A DNA stretch of 64,000 nucleotides, from assembly GCA_949287085.1 (NCBI GenBank), contig CASEER010000006.1, positions 62,001 to 126,000 on the forward strand. The letters are read 5' to 3'. The position numbers and the translations under genes were made by a program. How positions within the stretch are numbered: position 1 is the first letter of the stretch; each line of letters starts with the position of its first letter. This DNA comes from an uncultured Coriobacteriaceae bacterium (GTDB lineage: Bacteria; Actinomycetota; Coriobacteriia; Coriobacteriales; Coriobacteriaceae). The notes under the pieces were generated by a model. The model was given only the letters and a program-made list of their open reading frames with translations. It was not told the DNA's origin and searched no databases. Below are positions 16,393 through 24,611 of the stretch, piece by piece.

Positions 16393-17807
16393 TGGCCGAC
16401 TTCTACGGCTTCGATATCTCCGGCCCGGCCAAGAACACGCAGGAGGCCATCCAGTGGATGTACTTTGCGTACCTCGCGGCCGTGAAGGAGCAGAACGGCG
16501 CCGCCATGTCCATGGGCCGCACGAGCTCGTTCATCGACATCTACGCCGAGCGCGACCTGAAGAACGGCACCTTTACCGAGGAGCAGATTCAGGAGTTTGT
16601 GGACCACTTCATCATGAAGCTCCGCATGGTCAAGTTTGCCCGTACGCCTGAATACCAGAACCTGTTCTCCGGCGACCCGCAGTGGGTTACCGAGTCCATC
16701 GGCGGCATGGGCGTCGACGGCCGTACGCTCGTCACCAAGACGGCGTTCCGCTACCTGCACACGCTCGAGAACATGGGTACCTCGCCGGAGCCCAACCTCA
16801 CCGTGCTCTGGTCCAAGAACCTGCCGCAGGCCTTCAAGGAGTTCTGCGCCAAGACCTCCATTGCCTCGAGCTCCATCCAGTACGAGAACGACGACCTCAT
16901 GCGCGTCTACCACGGCGACGACTACGCGATTGCCTGCTGCGTGAGCTCCATGCGCATTGGCAAGGAGATGCAGTTCTTTGGCGCCCGCGCCAACCTGGCC
17001 AAGTGCCTGCTCTACGCGCTCAACGGCGGCGTGGACGAGATCTCCAAAAAGCAGGTCGGTCCCAAGTACCGTCCGGTTGAGGGCGACACGCTCGACTACG
17101 ACGACGTGGTGGACAAGTTCAACGACATGATGCGCTGGCTCGCCGGCGTGTACGTCAACGCACTCAACATCATCCACTACATGCACGATAAGTACTGCTA
17201 CGAGCGCATTCAGATGGCGCTGCACGACAAGCACGTGCACCGCTGGTTTGCTACCGGCATCGCGGGTCTCTCCGTCGTGGCCGACTCGCTCTCCGCGATC
17301 AAGTACGCCAAGGTTCACCCCATCCGCGACGAGCAGGGCGTGATTGTGGACTTTGAGACCGAGGGCGAGTTCCCCAAGTACGGCAACGACGACGACCGCG
17401 TCGACCAGATCGCGCATGACGTGGTGCATCAGTTCATGGAATACATCCGCATGAACGACACCTATCGCGACTCGGTGCCCACGACCTCGGTGCTCACCAT
17501 TACGTCGAACGTCGTGTACGGCAAGAAGACCGGTGCCACGCCCGACGGCCGCAAGGCGGGTGTGCCGTTTGCCCCGGGTGCGAACCCCATGCACGAGCGC
17601 GATACGCACGGCGCAATCGCCAGCCTGAGTTCCGTCTCCAAGCTGCCGTTCCGCGACGCGCAGGATGGTATTTCCAACACCTTCTCCATCATCCCGGGCG
17701 CGCTCGGCAAGGAGGACCAGGTGTTCTTTGGCGATTTGGACCTCGACAGCATCGATTTCTCCACCGCTGAGATTTCGGTCGAGAATCCTGATTGCGCTGA
17801 GTGCTAA
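16389..17807 (+). CDS. pflB: Pyruvate formate-lyase, catalytic core lacking the glycyl-radical domain
   Basis: 472 aa corresponding to the middle of PFL. It carries the two catalytic cysteines in [10 protein letters not shown] (Cys183-Cys184 here, Cys418-419 in E. coli), plus [61 protein letters not shown] and [22 protein letters not shown]. It stops shortly after GALGKEDQ, before the conserved C-terminal segment holding the radical glycine; that segment is encoded separately at 17978-18229. The frame begins inside the tandem duplication. The short acidic C-terminus ([24 protein letters not shown]) has no E. coli counterpart, suggesting the missing tail is an evolved split, not a recent break. 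Confidence 0.93.
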   Translation: MMADFYGFDISGPAKNTQEAIQWMYFAYLAAVKEQNGAAMSMGRTSSFIDIYAERDLKNGTFTEEQIQEFVDHFIMKLRMVKFARTPEYQNLFSGDPQWVTESIGGMGVDGRTLVTKTAFRYLHTLENMGTSPEPNLTVLWSKNLPQAFKEFCAKTSIASSSIQYENDDLMRVYHGDDYAIACCVSSMRIGKEMQFFGARANLAKCLLYALNGGVDEISKKQVGPKYRPVEGDTLDYDDVVDKFNDMMRWLAGVYVNALNIIHYMHDKYCYERIQMALHDKHVHRWFATGIAGLSVVADSLSAIKYAKVHPIRDEQGVIVDFETEGEFPKYGNDDDRVDQIAHDVVHQFMEYIRMNDTYRDSVPTTSVLTITSNVVYGKKTGATPDGRKAGVPFAPGANPMHERDTHGAIASLSSVSKLPFRDAQDGISNTFSIIPGALGKEDQVFFGDLDLDSIDFSTAEISVENPDCAEC

Positions 17808-17815
17808 CGCAGTCT

Positions 17816-17852
17816 GCGAGGTGAAATTTCCTTTGAGGATTATTCACCTCGC
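17816..17852 (+). promoter_or_regulatory. Hairpin between the PFL core and glycyl-radical genes
   Basis: GCGAGGTGAA (17816-17825) pairs perfectly with 17843-17852 across a 17-nt loop, 9 nt after the PFL core stop. There is no T-run. It could partially terminate, protect or process the transcript. A TATACT -10-like box lies downstream near 17897 without a clear -35. Confidence 0.6.
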
Positions 17853-17977
17853 TGCTGTTTGTCTGCAACTGCTAGTGGCGTAGATGCAATTCCACGCTAT
17901 ACTAGGAGTCGCTATGCTAGTACTAATTCCTAATGCGGTTGGCCTTGCCGCCGCGGTATATGACAAAGGAGAGACAC

Positions 17978-18229
17978 ATGAACGTTTCCGACGTCCCCCA
18001 GGCTCAGGCCGACAACCTCGTCAACATGATTGACGCGTATGCCGAGAAGGGCGGCCACCATCTCAACGTCAACGTGTTCAACCGCGACACGCTTATCGAT
18101 GCTCAGAAGCATCCCGAGAAGTACCCGCAGCTTACCATCCGTGTGTCCGGCTACGCGGTGAACTTCCACAACCTCACCAAGGAGCAGCAGGACGAGGTCA
18201 TCTCTCGCACCTTCCATGAGGGTATGTAG
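17978..18229 (+). CDS. grcA: Free-standing glycyl-radical domain of pyruvate formate-lyase (GrcA/YfiD-like)
   Basis: 83 aa homologous to the last 70 residues of [35 protein letters not shown] and [17 protein letters not shown] match; Gly58 in RVSGYAV is the residue that holds the radical. AGGAGA precedes the ATG; two earlier in-frame codons lack this. Since the upstream PFL core ends before this domain, this protein is probably an obligatory second subunit of the enzyme, not merely a spare part as GrcA is in E. coli. The activase PflA (19876-20712) would install the radical. It is separated from the core gene by 170 nt and ends before a strong terminator. Confidence 0.92.
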   Translation: MNVSDVPQAQADNLVNMIDAYAEKGGHHLNVNVFNRDTLIDAQKHPEKYPQLTIRVSGYAVNFHNLTKEQQDEVISRTFHEGM

Positions 18230-18290
18230 CGCGCACGTTCTACCTGCTAGAATGCGGCAACGCTCCTGAGATTCCAACAGAGCTGAGCTT

Positions 18291-18329
18291 AAGGGCCGGT
18301 TGCGAGATGCGCCTCGCAGCCGGCCCTTT
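18291..18329 (+). terminator. Terminator after the glycyl-radical gene
   Basis: AAGGGCCGGTTGCGAG (18291-18306) pairs with 18313-18328 with one G-U pair, a 16-bp stem followed by TTG. It closes the pfl operon. Confidence 0.8.
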
Positions 18330-18360
18330 GCGTGCGGGGCGCAGAAATTTGAATGTGAAC

Positions 18361-18539
18361 AGCAAAAATGGATAACTTTGTCGATTTTCTGCTCTCTGAT
18401 GACGCGCAGGCCGGCTCATTTCCGCGCGAAACGCCTTGTTATAAAGAAAAGCGAGCCACACAGGAGCTGTTTTGGCCTCTGTAAGAACGTCGACCGCCAT
18501 CCGAGTGCAGAAAATCGACAAAGTTAGCCATTTTTCGCT
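18361..18539. mobile_element. 179-bp element with 32/33-bp terminal inverted repeats (MITE-like)
   Basis: 18361-18392 and the reverse complement of 18507-18539 agree at about 30 of 32 positions, sharing the core TAACTTTGTCGATTTTCTGC. The interior encodes nothing. No transposase is present and no clear target-site duplication was identified. A single copy occurs in this window, so mobility is inferred only from structure. Confidence 0.55.
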
Positions 18540-18655
18540 CAATACGTTGAGAAACGCCCTTTGTGGCACGGCGGTTTCCGCGGGGGGTCCGACTCGCTCC
18601 CCGATGCGCGATTGATAGGTTTGTGTCTGCAGTTAAATTTTCCCTGCTGCGCTGG

Positions 18656-19576
18656 CTACCAGCCTGTCTCGATCTCGCGAATGCGGTCGTAGAGCCATCG
18701 ATTCTGCGGGACGAGGATACCGTGCTGCTCGGCAAGGCGAATGACGGTCCCAGCGAATTCCTCGACCTCGGTTCGGCGGTGCGCGACACGGTCCTGCGCC
18801 ATCGAGGGCATGCCTGCCGGGTCAATCGAGGCGATGAGGTCTACCATATCGCCCAGATCCTGCTCGGTGAGCTCGATTCCTTCCGCCCGTGCGACGGCCA
18901 TGGCCTCGCGCATAGCGGCGATGAAGCAGCGATTCTGTTCGCCAGGCGCGGTCGCGGTGCCATATATGCCTCCATATGCCATGCAGGTTTGGTTTATCCC
19001 TACGTTGAGCATGAATTTCGTCCATAGACGATGTTCGACGTTCGCCTCGACCGTATGGGGGATGCCTGCTCGACGGAAGAACGCGGCAATGCTGTCGACG
19101 ACGCCTGGATTGGTTTCCTCCGCCGCGCCGAACCGGATCTCGCCCGGATGCGTATAGGTGAGCTCGCCATTTAGAAACACGGCGTCCATGCCCTGCGCAA
19201 CGCTGAGCACCGTATGTTGCCAGCCAAATCGCTCGGCTATGATGCGCTCGCTTCGAATGCCGTTAAGAAGCGAAATGATGCATGTGTTCGGGCCTACCAG
19301 GGCTTCCATGGTGCTGAGCGCTTGGTCGAGACCCGTTGCCTTAGTGGCGAGCACGACCAAGTCGAACGGACGCTCGCTTGCCAAGGCGCTCACGGGCAAA
19401 GTTTCGATATCGCATTGCACGCCATTGATGAGCGTCCGGTCGTGTCGATGCCGTTCGAACCGTGCATCATCCATTACATAGGTAACCGCTCCAGCATCGA
19501 GATGCGCTGCGGCAATGCTGCCGTAGAGCAGTCCTACCGCGCCCTTGCCTACTATTGCCATGCGTTCGATTGCCAT
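18656..19576 (-). CDS. Ketopantoate reductase family protein (PanE/ApbA-like)
   Basis: 306 aa, NADPH-dependent 2-dehydropantoate 2-reductase family, the coenzyme A/pantothenate step that reduces ketopantoate to pantoate. The N-terminal Rossmann loop is GKGAVGLLYG (residues 10-19); LVVLATKATGLDQAL and SLLNGI follow as in PanE, and HRLWTKFMLNVGINQ matches the catalytic-Lys segment. The start at 19576 follows GGGAGC. No other pantothenate genes adjoin it, and many PanE-like paralogues have other 2-keto acid substrates, so the specific reaction is likely but not certain. It lies opposite in strand to the pfl genes and converges with them. Confidence 0.85.
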   Translation of the reverse strand: MAIERMAIVGKGAVGLLYGSIAAAHLDAGAVTYVMDDARFERHRHDRTLINGVQCDIETLPVSALASERPFDLVVLATKATGLDQALSTMEALVGPNTCIISLLNGIRSERIIAERFGWQHTVLSVAQGMDAVFLNGELTYTHPGEIRFGAAEETNPGVVDSIAAFFRRAGIPHTVEANVEHRLWTKFMLNVGINQTCMAYGGIYGTATAPGEQNRCFIAAMREAMAVARAEGIELTEQDLGDMVDLIASIDPAGMPSMAQDRVAHRRTEVEEFAGTVIRLAEQHGILVPQNRWLYDRIREIETGW

Positions 19577-19875
19577 GCTTGCTCCCTATGCTCGTTTGGT
19601 TCCGTGGTCGCGCCCGCCAGTATAGCCCTGCCGCTGTGAGGTTCATGCGTTTACTCATTTCGTTACATCACGGCTACCAGATTGGCCATTTTGGGCCATT
19701 TTGGGACGGGGTCGTTTTGACTCATCGAGCCCGCGCGTCCGCATCGATTGCGGCGCGCGGGCGCTTTTTGTTTGCGCGGCGCCCGCCCCTTCCTTGGGAA
19801 GTCATTTCTCTTCTGTATCGACTTCCCCCCATTGTTCTGTGCGCGCCGGACGCAGATGGAGGACGTACAATAGCG

Positions 19876-20712
19876 ATGGCGGACAAGCAACGTGAGGCAA
19901 GGAGCGTGGGCGCGGTGGCAAAGGTTGAGCTCGAGGCGCAGGTAGAAGACCAATCGCAGTTCCCGTTGGGGCGCGTTCATTCCATCGAGACCATGGGCAC
20001 GGTCGATGGGCCGGGCACGCGGCTCGTGGTGTTCGTCCAGGGCTGCCCCATGCGTTGCGCCTACTGCCACAACCCCGATACCTGGGCGGTTCAGGCGGGC
20101 ACACCCGTCTCCGTCGAGCACATCATGGGCACGTTCGAGAGCAATTGGCAGTTTTATCGCAACGGCGGCATCACGGTTTCTGGCGGAGAGCCGCTGCTCC
20201 AGCCCGAGTTCGTGGCCGCCCTCTTCGGCCAGGCTCACGCCCGTCCGGCCGGGAGGGTACACACCTGTCTTGATACCTGCGGCTACGCGTATGCCCCCGA
20301 TTCCCCTGAGCGCTTCGACGCGCTGCTTCGCGCAACCGACCTCGTGTTGCTCGACATCAAGCATGCCGACCCCGAGAAGCATCGCGAGCTTACGGAGCGC
20401 AGCATGGACCGTATTCTTGCTTTTGGCGACGAGCTTGCGCGCCGCAACATCAAGGTGGTCATCCGCCACGTTGTGGTGCCGGGCTGCACCGATTCGGTGG
20501 AAGAGTGCCAAAAGCTCGGCCGTCTTATTGCCCCGTGGCATAACGTGGTGGGGCTCGAAATGCTGCCGTACCACACCATGGGCGTGGTGAAATACGAGCA
20601 GCTGGGTATTCCTTACAAACTCGAGGGCGTGCCGCAGATGGATAAGGCGCGCATCCCTGAGCTACGGGCCGCCGTGCTCCGTGCCATGAAAGACGCACGC
20701 TCCGGCGCGTAG
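19876..20712 (+). CDS. pflA: Pyruvate formate-lyase-activating enzyme
   Basis: Radical SAM enzyme (278 aa) that abstracts hydrogen from the PFL glycine using S-adenosylmethionine. The cluster motif CPMRCAYC (Cys57, Cys61, Cys64) follows IETMGTVDGPGTRLVVFVQG; GGITVSGGEPLLQ and TCGYAY match the activase. The N-terminus is about 30 residues longer than in E. coli. ATG 19876 is chosen, with GGAGG 13 nt upstream; GTG starts at 19906 and 19915 are possible. It lies about 1.6 kb beyond the glycyl-radical gene on the same strand, separated by the MITE-like element and panE. Upstream sequence (19577-19875) holds a short repeat of GGCCATTTTGG at 19685-19706. Confidence 0.94.
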   Translation: MADKQREARSVGAVAKVELEAQVEDQSQFPLGRVHSIETMGTVDGPGTRLVVFVQGCPMRCAYCHNPDTWAVQAGTPVSVEHIMGTFESNWQFYRNGGITVSGGEPLLQPEFVAALFGQAHARPAGRVHTCLDTCGYAYAPDSPERFDALLRATDLVLLDIKHADPEKHRELTERSMDRILAFGDELARRNIKVVIRHVVVPGCTDSVEECQKLGRLIAPWHNVVGLEMLPYHTMGVVKYEQLGIPYKLEGVPQMDKARIPELRAAVLRAMKDARSGA

Positions 20713-20814
20713 CCCCGCGCGCTCGGGCGCGTAGGCCGCGCGCTCCGACGCGTAACCCCGCATTTTCGGGCGCTTTATCTTCTTGCTCCATCCCTTTATC
20801 TTCTTGTTCCAAAA
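20709..20814. repeat. Two adjacent 21/22-bp minisatellites, left of palindrome A
   Basis: Three imperfect 21-22-bp units (20709-20730, 20731-20751, 20752-20773, GC-rich) are followed by two 21-bp units of a different sequence (20774-20794 and 20795-20814, starting TTTATCTTCTTG). The first array begins at the pflA stop codon. The second runs up to the palindrome. Confidence 0.8.
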
Positions 20815-20880
20815 GTTCGGGCGGATTTCACGTGCATAACCGGCTCCAACCGCAGTTATATACGTGGAATCTGCCCGAAC
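20815..20880. repeat. 66-nt palindromic repeat, family 1, copy A
   Basis: Begins GTTCGGGCGGATT and ends CTGCCCGAAC; the 26-nt arms match at 22 positions, plus a CGG/CCG inner pair. Identical in length to copies at 22588 and 35878. Lies between pflA and the first orphan nuclease-fold gene. Confidence 0.9.
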
Positions 20881-21000
20881 TTGGTCGTGCCGCTTGTGGA
20901 CAGGCAACTTGCGGCCGCGCCACGCGCTCGCTCGCGCCACGTGCTCGGGCGCGCCACTTGTTCGGTCGGGCCGCTTGCGGCCGCGCCATATGCTCGCTCG
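20881..21000. repeat. Degenerate 15-18-bp tandem repeats, right of palindrome A
   Basis: Units resembling GCGCCACGTGCTCGGGC, GCGCCACTTGTTCGGTC and GGCCGCGCCATATGCTCG run up to the stop codon of the minus-strand nuclease-fold gene. Confidence 0.7.
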
Positions 21001-22014
21001 CTACGAATCGGGACGCCTTGGCTTGCGAACGCGCGGAATGCTGTAGGCATCGAGAATCGAGGAAAACCGCTCGTCATCCATAATGTCGGCATACGTGAAG
21101 CGCACAACACCGTCGCACACCGCCGTGAGGCGCGACTCTCGCTGGCGCTCCCTAACAAGCGCTGCAAGTGCGCGCTGTCGGGCACTTTGCTGCTTCATGG
21201 CGGCTGCATGGCTGCCGGTGAACATCGTGTACTTTTCGAGCCCGTCCATCTCGCCCACTATGTGTTTTCCATCGGGCAGCGTCCAATAATAGTCAACGTA
21301 AAATGAGCGCTTGCGATTAACCACGTTGGGAAGTTTAACCTGCAGGTCGGGTACGGCAAAGCCCAGCTCAATCATGCGGGCGCGCGCGACCGACTCGCCA
21401 CCGCTTTCGCTGCGCGCATCGGCGTAGGCTGCGCAACGCCGGGCGCGGGAGGCCCCCTGCTTTCGGGTACCGTGGCGCTCGACAAGATTTTGTAGGGAGG
21501 AGCTCGTGAGGCGGTGCGTGCGGACGGCGCTATCGGCGATGGCAAGAGCGCTGGGAAAGTCTGCCGAGCGCAGGCAGTCGACAACCGTTTCGTCAAAGGA
21601 AGTTACGGGCACGCCAAAAATGCGCCGAACGCGAGAGCGAACAATTTTATGTCGCACGATGCGCCCCGATGTTCCGCTGTGCGTCGAAGGGCCCACGGCG
21701 ATGTGGACGGAGCGGAGGAGCGGCGTTGAAACCGAGAGCCCGTGCATGCACGCCGCAGAAAACGAGCAAAAGACCCACTGAGGGTGCGCATAGGAGAGCG
21801 TCCGGATGATTTGATACGGCTTGACGGCGGCTTTAACGGTTTCCCAATAGGCGTCTCGTGCAAAGAGTCCACGAAATGGTTCCACGACAATGCCCTGTGC
21901 AACGCGCCGGCGGCATGCTTCGATGGCGCTCTGGGTTGTCGGTGCAAAGAGCAGCCCCTTCTTCTCGCAATCGAGGAGCAGGCGATCAATATGGTGCATA
22001 AAGCCTCTGGGCAT
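21001..22014 (-). CDS. Orphan nuclease-fold protein with DUF559/Vsr-like C-terminus (paralogue 1)
   Basis: 337 aa. The N-terminal half (residues 1-200) resembles the AbiEi-type/winged-helix region of actinobacterial proteins of this class. The C-terminal half has SESGGESVARARMIE, then FYVDYYWTLPDGKHIVGEMDG, where the Asp and Glu-x-Asp suggest a PD-(D/E)XK nuclease core, and RERQRESRLTAVCDGVVRFTYADI. It is a clear paralogue of 61057-62052. The start at 22014 follows GGAG at good spacing; upstream frame is discarded. The gene is bracketed by family-1 palindromes A (downstream) and B (upstream). No partner toxin or methylase is adjacent. Nuclease activity is inferred from the motif only. Confidence 0.75.
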   Translation of the reverse strand: MPRGFMHHIDRLLLDCEKKGLLFAPTTQSAIEACRRRVAQGIVVEPFRGLFARDAYWETVKAAVKPYQIIRTLSYAHPQWVFCSFSAACMHGLSVSTPLLRSVHIAVGPSTHSGTSGRIVRHKIVRSRVRRIFGVPVTSFDETVVDCLRSADFPSALAIADSAVRTHRLTSSSLQNLVERHGTRKQGASRARRCAAYADARSESGGESVARARMIELGFAVPDLQVKLPNVVNRKRSFYVDYYWTLPDGKHIVGEMDGLEKYTMFTGSHAAAMKQQSARQRALAALVRERQRESRLTAVCDGVVRFTYADIMDDERFSSILDAYSIPRVRKPRRPDS

Positions 22015-22437
22015 GGTCGACTCCGCAACTGTTCGCAGAGCCGAAAGCCGCGGGCAAGCTACAAGCCATTGTCGTCCGGCCGAGCATCGGGGCTGTGAAC
22101 CGGGTTGCCGGTCGGCAGGGGTCAAGCGCGCGGCAAAAGTGCGTCGGTTGGAAACCGGCAGCTGTCATAGCGTCTCTTCGTCGCTTTTGCGAACCCTTGG
22201 GCCGTCCGAAGCTGTCAGCTCCGCATGTGTTGTATTGGAGAGGCACGTTAGCAGATGCATCTGACCAAAACCTAAACGCGAGCTGACCGGAATCTCAATT
22301 GCGCAGGCGAGAGGCTCGGGCGAGAAAGGTGCGATTATCAGGGAAATTGGTAGCCGGTCGATTTTCTCGGCTAGACGGTTAACGGCCATGGCGAGGCGTC
22401 TCTGGTTGGTGACGCTGATGGGGCGCAATGAGGATAG

Positions 22438-22586
22438 CCCCGACGAGGGGCGGGTCTGATAGGGCCGGCGAGGGGCGAATCTGTTGGGGCCGACAGGGGG
22501 CGGACCCGGCGGGAAAGTGCGACGCAGCAGAAAAGTACGGCACAACAAAAAAGTGCGACGCAGCAGAAAAGTACGGCACAACAAAA
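22438..22586. repeat. Two minisatellites left of palindrome B
   Basis: About three imperfect 25-27-bp units (22438-22513, built on GACGAGGGGCGGGTCTG) are followed by a perfect 36-bp duplication (22515-22550 and 22551-22586, starting AAGTGCGACGCAGC). The second array ends 1 nt before palindrome B. The stretch 22015-22437 upstream holds no recognised gene; open frames there arise from these repeats. Confidence 0.85.
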
Positions 22587-22587
22587 A

Positions 22588-22653
22588 GTTCGGGCGGATT
22601 TCACGTGCATAACTGGCTCCAATTGCAGTTATATACGTGAAATCCGCCCGAAC
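22588..22653. repeat. 66-nt palindromic repeat, family 1, copy B
   Basis: Begins GTTCGGGCGGATTTCACGTG and ends AAATCCGCCCGAAC. The arms pair at 24 of 26 positions, the best of the three copies. The sequence differs from copy A at only a few positions, several of them compensated by G-U pairing. Confidence 0.92.
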
Positions 22654-22664
22654 AGGAAAAGGGC

Positions 22665-22850
22665 GGCGGCACGTCCGTTGCAGCCGCGAGCGCTACCGCG
22701 GCGGCACGTCCGTTGCGGCTGCGAGTGCTGCTGTGGCCGTGTGTCCGTTGTAGCCGCGGGTGCTTCTGCGGCAGCGTGTCTCGTTTCGGTAGCAGCTTCA
22801 GCCGCTACCCGCGGCCGCGTGCCTCGTTTGAGTAGCAGCTCCAGCTGCTG
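22665..22850. repeat. 35-bp and 41-bp minisatellites, right of palindrome B
   Basis: Three 35-bp units (22665-22699, 22700-22734, 22735-22769; core CACGTCCGTTG / TGTGTCCGTTG) are followed by two units of about 41 bp (from 22770 and 22811; core TCTCGTTTCGGTAGCAGC / CCTCGTTTGAGTAGCAGC). The array runs into the stop codon of the fructokinase gene. Confidence 0.8.
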
Positions 22851-23744
22851 TTATCCCTCCAGCGCCTGGCGCGCCAGCTCGAGGCAGCCCATAACGCCCT
22901 GCTTACCCTCAAGACTGTTGTTCACGATGTAGGTATCGAGGTCGGCCACCTCGGGCGTCACGATGTAGTTGTTGAGCACCTCGGCCGTCTTGGCGCGCGA
23001 AAGCGGCACGATGGGGGTGTGATCGCCCACGCCGCCGCCAATAATGATGCGCTGCGGCGCGTAGCAAAGAATGTACACGGCGAGCGCCTGGCCCAGGTAA
23101 CCAGCGAGCAGGTCCATGGCCTCGGGGTCATCGGCCATCTCGCTGCCCTTTTTGCCGTTCCAGCGCTTGGCAATGGCTGGACCCGCAATAAGTCCCTCAA
23201 GGCAATTCTTGTGGTACGGGCACGCGCTGTTGTTGGCGATGGGGTCGTGTGGGTCGGGTGCCAGGGGAATGTGGCCCGCCTCGGGATGCATCATGCCGTG
23301 GACGAGCTTGCCGCCCGAGAGCACGCCTGCGCCCACGCCAGTGCCAATGGTGAGGTATACCACGTCGGTAAGGCCCTGGGCACAGCCGAAGGTGACCTCG
23401 CCCAGGCACGCCACGTTGACGTCGGTGTCGTAGCCGCACGGCACGCCGAGCGGCCCCTGCAGGTTGCCAAGCAGGTCAAAGTAGCGCCAGGCAGTTTTGG
23501 GGGTCTCGAGAATCTGGCCGTAGCGCGGCGACGCGGGGTTGACGGCCGTGGGGCCAAACGCGCCGATGCCCAGCGCGGCGATGCCCTTGTCCTTGAACCA
23601 AGCAGCGCACGTCGCGGTTGTTTCCTCCGGGGTGGTGGTGGGGAACGACTCGGACTCGACGACGGTGCCGTCGGCATAGCCCGTGGCGCATACCATCTTG
23701 GTGCCGCCGGCTTCCAGCGCGCCGAGCAAGACCTTATCCATCAT
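22851..23744 (-). CDS. ROK-family fructokinase
   Basis: 297 aa sugar kinase phosphorylating fructose (probably at C6). The N-terminal phosphate loop LGALEAGGTKMVCA is diagnostic of the fructokinase branch of ROK; GVGVLSGGKLVHG and the zinc site GHIPLAPDPHD...ACPYHKNCLEG are present. AAAGGAG at correct spacing selects the ATG at 23744. Divergent from the fructose-type PTS genes, with a GTTTCA-N15-TGAAAC palindrome overlapping its own -10 (TATAAT on the minus strand). This gene probably handles free fructose from sucrose or other glycosides, parallel to the PTS route. Confidence 0.92.
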   Translation of the reverse strand: MMDKVLLGALEAGGTKMVCATGYADGTVVESESFPTTTPEETTATCAAWFKDKGIAALGIGAFGPTAVNPASPRYGQILETPKTAWRYFDLLGNLQGPLGVPCGYDTDVNVACLGEVTFGCAQGLTDVVYLTIGTGVGAGVLSGGKLVHGMMHPEAGHIPLAPDPHDPIANNSACPYHKNCLEGLIAGPAIAKRWNGKKGSEMADDPEAMDLLAGYLGQALAVYILCYAPQRIIIGGGVGDHTPIVPLSRAKTAEVLNNYIVTPEVADLDTYIVNNSLEGKQGVMGCLELARQALEG

Positions 23745-23772
23745 AGGGCTCCTTTCAGCCAGATAACCTTGC

Positions 23773-23801
23773 CGTTTCAACTATTATAGTTTTATGAAAC
23801 G
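23773..23801 (-). promoter_or_regulatory. Operator-like palindrome over the fructokinase promoter
   Basis: CGTTTCA (23773-23779) and TGAAACG (23795-23801) form a 7-bp dyad with a 15-nt spacer. On the minus strand the spacer contains TATAAT, a perfect -10. Confidence 0.65.
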
Positions 23802-23973
23802 CAGAAGGGCATGATATTGGGCGAGCGGGGCTCTGTTCGGTGTGAACGGGATGAAACAGAAGTCTTGTTTACATAAAGTCCCTTGCATGCCGCGAGCGTG
23901 CATTATGCAGATACGTGCAGGTTGAAGCAGAGAATAATAACGGCTGTCAATAAAATGTTGCTGAATCAATTCT

Positions 23974-24000
23974 GTTTCACCAAATGAGAAATGCTGAAAC
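23974..24000. promoter_or_regulatory. Operator-like palindrome in the fructokinase/PTS divergent region
   Basis: GTTTCA (23974-23979) and TGAAAC (23995-24000) with a 15-nt spacer: same arms and spacing as the site at 23773. It lies between the two divergent promoters. The rest of this 375-nt region encodes nothing. Confidence 0.55.
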
Positions 24001-24055
24001 CGTTCACCTGAAAATACCTACCGTTCACCCTAAAACGCCCCATGAATCACAAATA

Positions 24056-24085
24056 TGTTTCACAAGATTGTATAGTTGTGAAACA
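24056..24085 (+). promoter_or_regulatory. Operator-like palindrome over the fructose-type PTS promoter
   Basis: TGTTTCACAA (24056-24065) pairs perfectly with TTGTGAAACA (24076-24085). The spacer and right arm contain TATAGT (24071-24076), a -10-like box without a good -35. A repressor here would block the promoter of the PTS operon. Confidence 0.65.
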
Positions 24086-24119
24086 ACGAGGGAGAAAGAC
24101 ATTGGGGAGGAGGAATGTC

Positions 24120-24611
24120 ATGGCAGAGGGAACCCAGGGGTTCAACATCTCCAACGTGATTGACGAGAAGCTCATCGCGCTTGACCTCGACGTAAACACA
24201 AAGGAGGAGATGCTCAACGCTCTGACCGACCTGTTCGAGGAGCAGGGAAAGCTCAACGATCGTGAGGGCTTCTTCAAGGATGTCATGTGGCGCGAGGGCG
24301 AGGGCCAGACCGGTATCGGTATGGGTGTCGCCATCCCGCACGGCAAGTCCGCGGGTGTGAACGAGACCGCGCTCGCTATCGGCACGTCGAAGAACCCGCT
24401 TGCGTGGGAGTCGCTCGACAACGAGCCGGTTACGGTTGTCATCCTGTTCGCCGTTACCGAGGGCGATTCCGACGTTGTGCATCTTAAGCTGCTCCAGCAT
24501 GTGGCCATGCTGCTCGCGCATGAGAGCTTCGTTGAGAAGCTGCATGCGGTCACGAGCCCGCAGGAGATGCTGGCGCTGCTCGAGTCAAGCCCGGACGACT
24601 ACGACGACTAG
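24120..24611 (+). CDS. PTS fructose-family EIIA component
   Basis: 163 aa phosphotransfer protein. The GIGMGVAIPHGKS segment carries the phospho-histidine (His74) of fructose/mannitol-type EIIA. GGAGGAGGA lies just upstream and fixes the start at 24120. First gene of a split fructose-type permease in which A, B and C are separate proteins, unlike the fused FruA of many bacteria. The C-terminus is acidic (SSPDDYDD). Confidence 0.93.
   Translation: MAEGTQGFNISNVIDEKLIALDLDVNTKEEMLNALTDLFEEQGKLNDREGFFKDVMWREGEGQTGIGMGVAIPHGKSAGVNETALAIGTSKNPLAWESLDNEPVTVVILFAVTEGDSDVVHLKLLQHVAMLLAHESFVEKLHAVTSPQEMLALLESSPDDYDD

Noticed and set aside
22165-22622. Minus-strand open frames with CCRTFLLRRTF-type repeats
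   Set aside because: They are translations of the 36-bp tandem duplication and have no homology.
22438-22850. Repeat-spacer region considered as a CRISPR array
   Set aside because: Units are contiguous tandem repeats without unique spacers, unit lengths change, and no cas genes are nearby.
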